This document shows positions 59,800-64,000 of a stretch of 64,000 nt of DNA, piece after piece. Origin of the DNA: Iris pallida (lineage: Eukaryota > Streptophyta > Magnoliopsida > Asparagales > Iridaceae); assembly GCA_029216955.1 (NCBI GenBank), contig JANAVB010002199.1, positions 12,352,585 through 12,416,584 on the forward strand, written 5' to 3'. The notes below the pieces were generated by a model, which made no database searches, was not told the origin of the DNA, and was given only the letters and a program-made list of their open reading frames with translations. Each line of letters opens with the position of its first letter. The stretch's first letter is position 1. The translations under genes and the position numbers were made by a program.

Positions 59800-60700
59800 T
59801 CCGAATGTCGCTAGTAGGTCATTTCTAATCTACCACCGCTTCAATTTTCTTTGGGTTTATGCGATGCCTTCGACAGAGATTATGTGTCCGAGGAATGTCA
59901 CGTACTCATCTAGAACACGTATTTACTCTGCTTGGCGTATAATTTGTTTTCACGCAGAGTCTGCAGTACCATCTTTAAGTGCTCTGTGTGATCTTTCCGA
60001 TTCTTTAAGTAGATAAGGATATCGTCGATGAATACGACTATAAATTTATCAATTTAGGGTCGGAAGACTCGGTTCATCAGATCCATAAAAGCAGCTGGGA
60101 CATTCATCAAACCAAATGGCATGACTAAGAATTCCTAATGACCATATCTAGTACGGAAGACAGACTTCGATACATCATCGAACTTGATCTTCAACTGATG
60201 GTAGCCTAAAGATCGATTTTTGAAAATATTGACATGCCTTACAGTTGGTCAAATAAGTTATCAATTTGTGGTAATGGATACTTGTTCCGCACGGTCGCCT
60301 TATTAAGTTTGCGATAATCGATGCATAGCCACATCGATCCATCCTTCTTTTTCACAAATAGTACGGAGGCTCCCTACGGAGAGACGCTAGGACGAATAAA
60401 TCTTCTGTCTAACAACTCTTATAATTGCACCTTCAGCTCCTTCAGTTTTGCTGGAGCTATTCGATAAGGTGCTTTTGATATCAGCCATGTATTTGGGAAG
60501 GTATCGATGCTGAATTCTATTTCTCGGTTCGATGGCATTTCGGGCATCTCGTCAGAGAAACGTCGAAAAAATCTGTAACAACATCAGTCTGCACTGTGTT
60601 TGTATTATCCTTCTTCGTATCTCGAACTGATGCCAAGTATCCTATACAACCGAAACACAATATATGCCCCATCGAAATTGTCGATACCACTATGGCCGTC
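59800..60700 (-). pseudogene. chromovirus reverse transcriptase, interrupted
   Basis: [13 protein letters not shown] and [12 protein letters not shown] at about 60280-60375, and VVFIDDILIYLKN at about 60000-60045 with the catalytic Asp pair intact. In-frame stops and at least one frameshift split it, so no long open frame remains. Confidence 0.9.
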
Positions 60701-60720
60701 TTCGAGACCGTACCGAACGA

Positions 60721-61167
60721 TTACGAGAAATCTGTCTTACCAGGAAGATAAAACATAACTCTCTTCTCCATGCACTCGATTGTTGCATGACAAGCGCCCA
60801 ACAAATCCATACCCAAGATTATGTTATACTCTTTGATGTCTAGTACGACGGCTTCCAAGGATAGATTTCTTTCTCCGATACAAATGTGGCTGTTCCTACA
60901 AATAAAGTTTGCAAGTATATTGACTTCCGATGGAGTGCTAATGCTAATGTTCATATCTAGTGATTGCATGGATATTTTATTTTCTTTCACATAATCAGCA
61001 GATATGAAACTATGCATCACACCCGAATCGAATAGTACTTGAGCAGGTATATTTTTATAGAGTAGTATACATGTTATAACAGTATCAGACTCAAATGCCT
61101 CATCCCAAATCAATGCATAGACTCGACCTTGCACCCCACGACGTTGATTCTGTGGGTTCTCCGGCAC
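60721..61167 (-). pseudogene. chromovirus aspartic protease
   Basis: AQVLFDSGVMHSFIS is the active site (the usual ATHS is changed to VMHS), followed by ILGMDLLGACHATIEC, the standard end of the domain. It is an open frame of 148 codons. Confidence 0.92.
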
Positions 61168-61289
61168 CGCATTTACGTCTCATAGTGGGGGTACTCTATT
61201 ATGATTTGGATCATTATTTCTGTATGAATTTAGAAATTTTCTTTGGGGGTTCGTTCTCCCTAGAGACAATCATAAGACTTGTGACATAT

Positions 61290-61385
61290 CTTACCACATC
61301 TGAAGCATCCAGACACCATGCATTGAAATATATGATGTCCATTTTTGCTGCACTTGTTGCACCGTACTCCGTTATAGGGCCTCGA
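61290..61385 (-). pseudogene. chromovirus zinc knuckle
   Basis: The minus strand reads CNKCSKNGHHIFQC (CX2CX4HX4C), followed by a second partial CFRCGK, between gag and protease. The frame differs from that of gag upstream. Confidence 0.85.
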
Positions 61386-61444
61386 TTTTCAAATGTGTTT
61401 GGATGCTTTACTACTCCCGAGCCTCCTGCATCGTTAGGACATTT

Positions 61445-62332
61445 TTAAAAATTATTACAGATAACTGGTACGGTTCGCTGTGATATACAGCCAAAGATCC
61501 GCTTGCTATCAAGTACAGCTTCATAGGATTCATGATAAGTTTGGCATCGCTGATTCATGATGTACCTATACAGTGTATCGTTCAGGCTTTGTTGAAAATG
61601 CTCGCACCATTCTTCTTTGTTAGACAGGAAGGCACCGACAATTTTTGCAAGTTTTGAGAAGCTTGTATCATAATCTTTAACGAATATATTCCCTTGCCTC
61701 AACATCATGAACTTATTCCCTTTCTGTCGACGGATGGCGTGAGGAACATACTGTTCAAGAAAAGCTTCCTTGAACATTTTTCAAGAAATCTGGGCGTCGG
61801 TATCGGCTTCATAGATTTCATGTTTCTTAGCTGTCCACCAGTCGTAAGCCCTCAGTTGCAGTTGTACTGTCGCACATGCTACCCTTTGGGACCCTTCGAT
61901 GTCAAAAAGGTTAAATAAGTCCTCAATCTCTACGAGCCATCCCATAATCACATCAGGATCTGCTCGACCATTGAACTTAGGCGGGTTCATCTTGCGGAAC
62001 TCCCTTGCTTTGAACAAGGAAGAAAAGTTCATCGTTTGTGGTTGAACTTCTTCCTCGACTTCCTCTGGAACGTCTTCCCTCCCTTCAGATGCCACGACTG
62101 TTGCTTTGGTGTTGCCTACCATATTGCTTATGATCTATGTTAGGTCGTCCATTTGTTTCTGATGTACACCGAATTGGGCTTTGATTTGCATTTGAAGCTG
62201 TTGCTGTTGCACCTCCATCAATTGTAGCATTTTCTCCATTGTAGTCTCGCTAGGGCTAGCGTCCTTTGAACTCGATGAACTATCCGTAGCATTGGTTGTT
62301 GTGCCAAAATTATTTTTATTTTTCTTAGTCAT
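61445..62332 (-). pseudogene. chromovirus gag
   Basis: Three adjacent open frames on the minus strand. The first starts with ATG at 62332 (a Ser-rich start, then Gln-rich LMEVQQQQLQMQ, probably coiled coil). The second covers FRKMNPPKFNGRADPDVIMGWL, the capsid start. The third covers FLEQYVPHAIRRQKGNKFM and LRQGNIFVKDYDTSFSKLA. A stop between the first two and a frameshift between the last two inactivate it. Confidence 0.9.
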
Positions 62333-62497
62333 TCCTACAAAACAAAGTAAACCTGTTAGTATTTTTCAAAAATATCTATGGGCTTACCTGTATAAAACTT
62401 TTATTTCACGCAGCATGTTGACAAGCATTCAATTGAGCAATCGTAACGAACATTCCAAAATGAAACATTTTTTGAAAATCCGAGGAAACATAACTGT

Positions 62498-62509
62498 GCT
62501 CTGATACCA
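62498..62509 (-). other. chromovirus primer binding site
   Basis: The minus strand reads TGGTATCAGAGC, three bases from the LTR end at 62513. Confidence 0.92.
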
Positions 62510-62512
62510 ATT

Positions 62513-62602
62513 TGTCACGCTCTGATTCGACGAACCATTTGTCCCCATTCCCATTATACCGAATCGATCGTCCTCGCTAAGGCGTAATGCATACGAGTCT
62601 TA
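62513..62602 (-). repeat. chromovirus 5' LTR, surviving end
   Basis: Ends GAGCGTGACA on the minus strand. It matches the 3' LTR end for about 90 bp, including the 21-base block at 62565-62585 shared with the LARD, then stops matching. Confidence 0.8.
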
Positions 62603-63002
62603 CAATCCTCTAGTCGATTTGCCAGTACGGTGCAGTCTAGAAGTTTTAGAGTAATTGTAATCAGAGGCTTGATTGAAGAAAGACACTTCACAATTGAAGT
62701 TGGTCGAGTACTTCAGATCAAAGATCGCGTTGTAGAAGTTGCAAGAACTTCGGATGAAAACTTGTGGTATTTTCCAATAGTGGATTCAACTGAAAGCTAG
62801 AGTTCTTCCTACTGGACTAGTCCTCACAAGAGGAAAACCAGTATACATCGTCGTGTTTGTGTTTGCTTTCTGATCTCTACTTTTTATTACTTACTTGTGA
62901 TATATTCTGTGATCTTGATGCTAACATTTTTTAATTAGCTAATTTTTGCTGCCTGTTCTATTCACCCCCTAGAGTATTGCGCTTTATAATTCGTTCCTAC
63001 AG
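62603..63002 (+). mobile_element. possible copia LTR 3' fragment
   Basis: The stretch ending CTATTCACCCCCTAGAGTA, then CGTTCCTACA resembles the 3' end of some plant copia LTRs. No primer site follows and no left end is visible, so this is a truncated piece if correct. Confidence 0.35.
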
Positions 63003-63662
63003 ATTATAGATATTGTTGAGGAGTTGAAATAATTAATGTAAGGACTTTACGGTTGATAAATAGGGGTATTTATGAAAGGATAAAAAAACCAACTATTTGT
63101 GATCGTGAATAGATAGACGATTGATATCTTGATGTTGACCTACTTTTTTTTTTCTACTAAATAAAGATTCCTTCTTGTAAGAAGAACTTAAAGGATAAAC
63201 GAAATATATAGCTTATGATCGAAAAGACTTTCGCCAAATCTAGATGCTAAACCTTGAAGAATCTGCCTACTAGTTATTAAGGAAGCAATTAGAGTAATAC
63301 AATTCTATTATGACGTCGTGGACCCAAATAAGGCATTGTAGTCATTGATTCAAGACAAAATGTTTGGCTCAAAGAATATTTCCTTGAGTGATGGTAATCC
63401 TAGTAACTTGATGTTTTGAATATCTTTGAAAATTTTAGAAATCTAATAGAAATAGATGGGAAGGCGAAGACTAAATTAATAACTGGTGTCAGAATATTAG
63501 TAGAGGATTTTACACAACCATGAATGATTGTAGGGACTTGAGAACTTCAGTGTCGGTCTTGAGGGTTACTCATTGAGGGGGTAGCTATAGCAATTTAGTA
63601 TTATAATTTGACCTTTAGATGATTTTAATTTTGAGGACAAATTTTTTCTATGATGGATAGAA
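63003..63662 (+). pseudogene. 3' end of a gypsy internal region (remnant)
   Basis: No readable protein. The last part, TTTTGAGGACAAATTTTTTC to GGATAGAA, is the typical plus-strand context just before a gypsy 3' LTR. Confidence 0.5.
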
Positions 63663-63755
63663 TGTAAACCCCCAAAATTTTAAGTTTTTTTTATTCGTAT
63701 CGACCTAAAATTTCATTATTATTATTATTATTATTGAGTTTGTTTTGATTTAAAG

Positions 63756-63829
<74 letters not shown>

Positions 63830-63873
63830 CTACGTGTTTATGTGTATATTACCTTTTTAGGCTTACTTCACTG
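63663..63873 (+). mobile_element. start of a gypsy LTR with (TA)n
   Basis: TGTAAACCCCCAAAATTTTAAG resembles the LTR start at 29313. It contains (TA)n at 63762-63828 and is cut at 63873. Confidence 0.5.
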
Positions 63874-64000
63874 TGTCACGATCCGCACCCGGTGTAGAGG
63901 CACGAGTACGTGGGTACGTCCAGCCTACGCAACAACATCGACGGTAGAACACTATATAGGTCAACCATATACCATCTAGCATATCTAAAGATTATATGAA
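63874..64000 (-). mobile_element. long-LTR end, runs off the window
   Basis: TGTCACGATCCGCACC, then GGCACGAGTACGTGGGTACG: nearly the same as fragment B at 41985 and related to the ends of the solo LTRs at 28728 and 33613. Confidence 0.75.

Larger units (their letters stand above)
55838..62602 (-). mobile_element. Ty3/gypsy chromovirus (decayed), 5' LTR incomplete
   Basis: Minus-strand element: 3' LTR 55838-57667, polypurine-side motif, integrase with a chromodomain-like tail, RNase H, RT, protease, gag, primer site and the first about 90 bp of the 5' LTR (62513-62602). Domain order and the tail mark it as a chromovirus, close to Tekay/Del types (inferred). The LTR portions that can be compared differ at many positions and pol has frequent stops and frameshifts, so it is old. 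The 5' LTR diverges abruptly at about 62602, where other retrotransposon sequence begins. Confidence 0.9.

Overview
This is a repeat-dominated stretch of a flowering-plant nuclear genome. The evidence is plant-type Ty1/copia and Ty3/gypsy retrotransposons with initiator-Met-tRNA primer sites, Tourist and hAT MITEs with clean target-site duplications (TSDs), many long (TA)n arrays, and one plant-type gene with a TATA box and AAACCCTA elements. The species cannot be fixed from the sequence. No rRNA, complete tRNA, organellar insert or CRISPR array was seen.

Host gene. I recognise one host gene, on the minus strand: TIM8, a small Tim chaperone of the mitochondrial intermembrane space. A 12-codon first exon (23983-24018, with promoter to about 24118) and a 62-codon last exon (2187-2375) are both in phase 0. 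Read together they give a 74-residue twin-CX3C protein of normal family length. They would be separated by a 21.6-kb intron filled with transposons. That joining is my inference and is the most interesting claim here.

Layout. 1-206: end of a copia LTR with its primer site, and a perfect 74-bp palindrome. 417-845: Tourist MITE. 1136-1665: inverted-repeat element. 2187-24118: TIM8 with its intron. The intron holds five hAT-type MITEs (2976-3591, 5552-6258, 9239-9802, 20872-21405, 21851-22612), a 7.46-kb non-autonomous LTR element (LARD, 11500-18960, TSD TTATT) and a decayed gypsy element (20041-23520). 24320-25040: Helitron-like. 25113-37312: a copia deletion derivative (TSD GTTAG) with three long solo LTRs nested in it (TSDs ATAAA, AACAG, CCATt/g). 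38213-39900 and 40805-41605: copia and gypsy pol remnants. 41606-46298: overlapping long-LTR fragments. 46299-55211: solo LTR (TSD CATGC) carrying a nearly complete copia element at 47969-53286 (TSD ATACT). 55838-62602: Ty3/gypsy chromovirus on the minus strand, inside another LTR. 62603-64000: fragments of at least three LTR elements.

How the parts relate. The LARD and the chromovirus share their LTR start, an LTR-end block, the polypurine-tract context and the primer site, so the LARD was probably mobilised by that family. The nested copia keeps one reading frame through gag-pol, broken only by point stops. The long LTRs share termini and two unusual internal features: a TTGAC (W-box) cluster and a short YYGP-containing reading frame.
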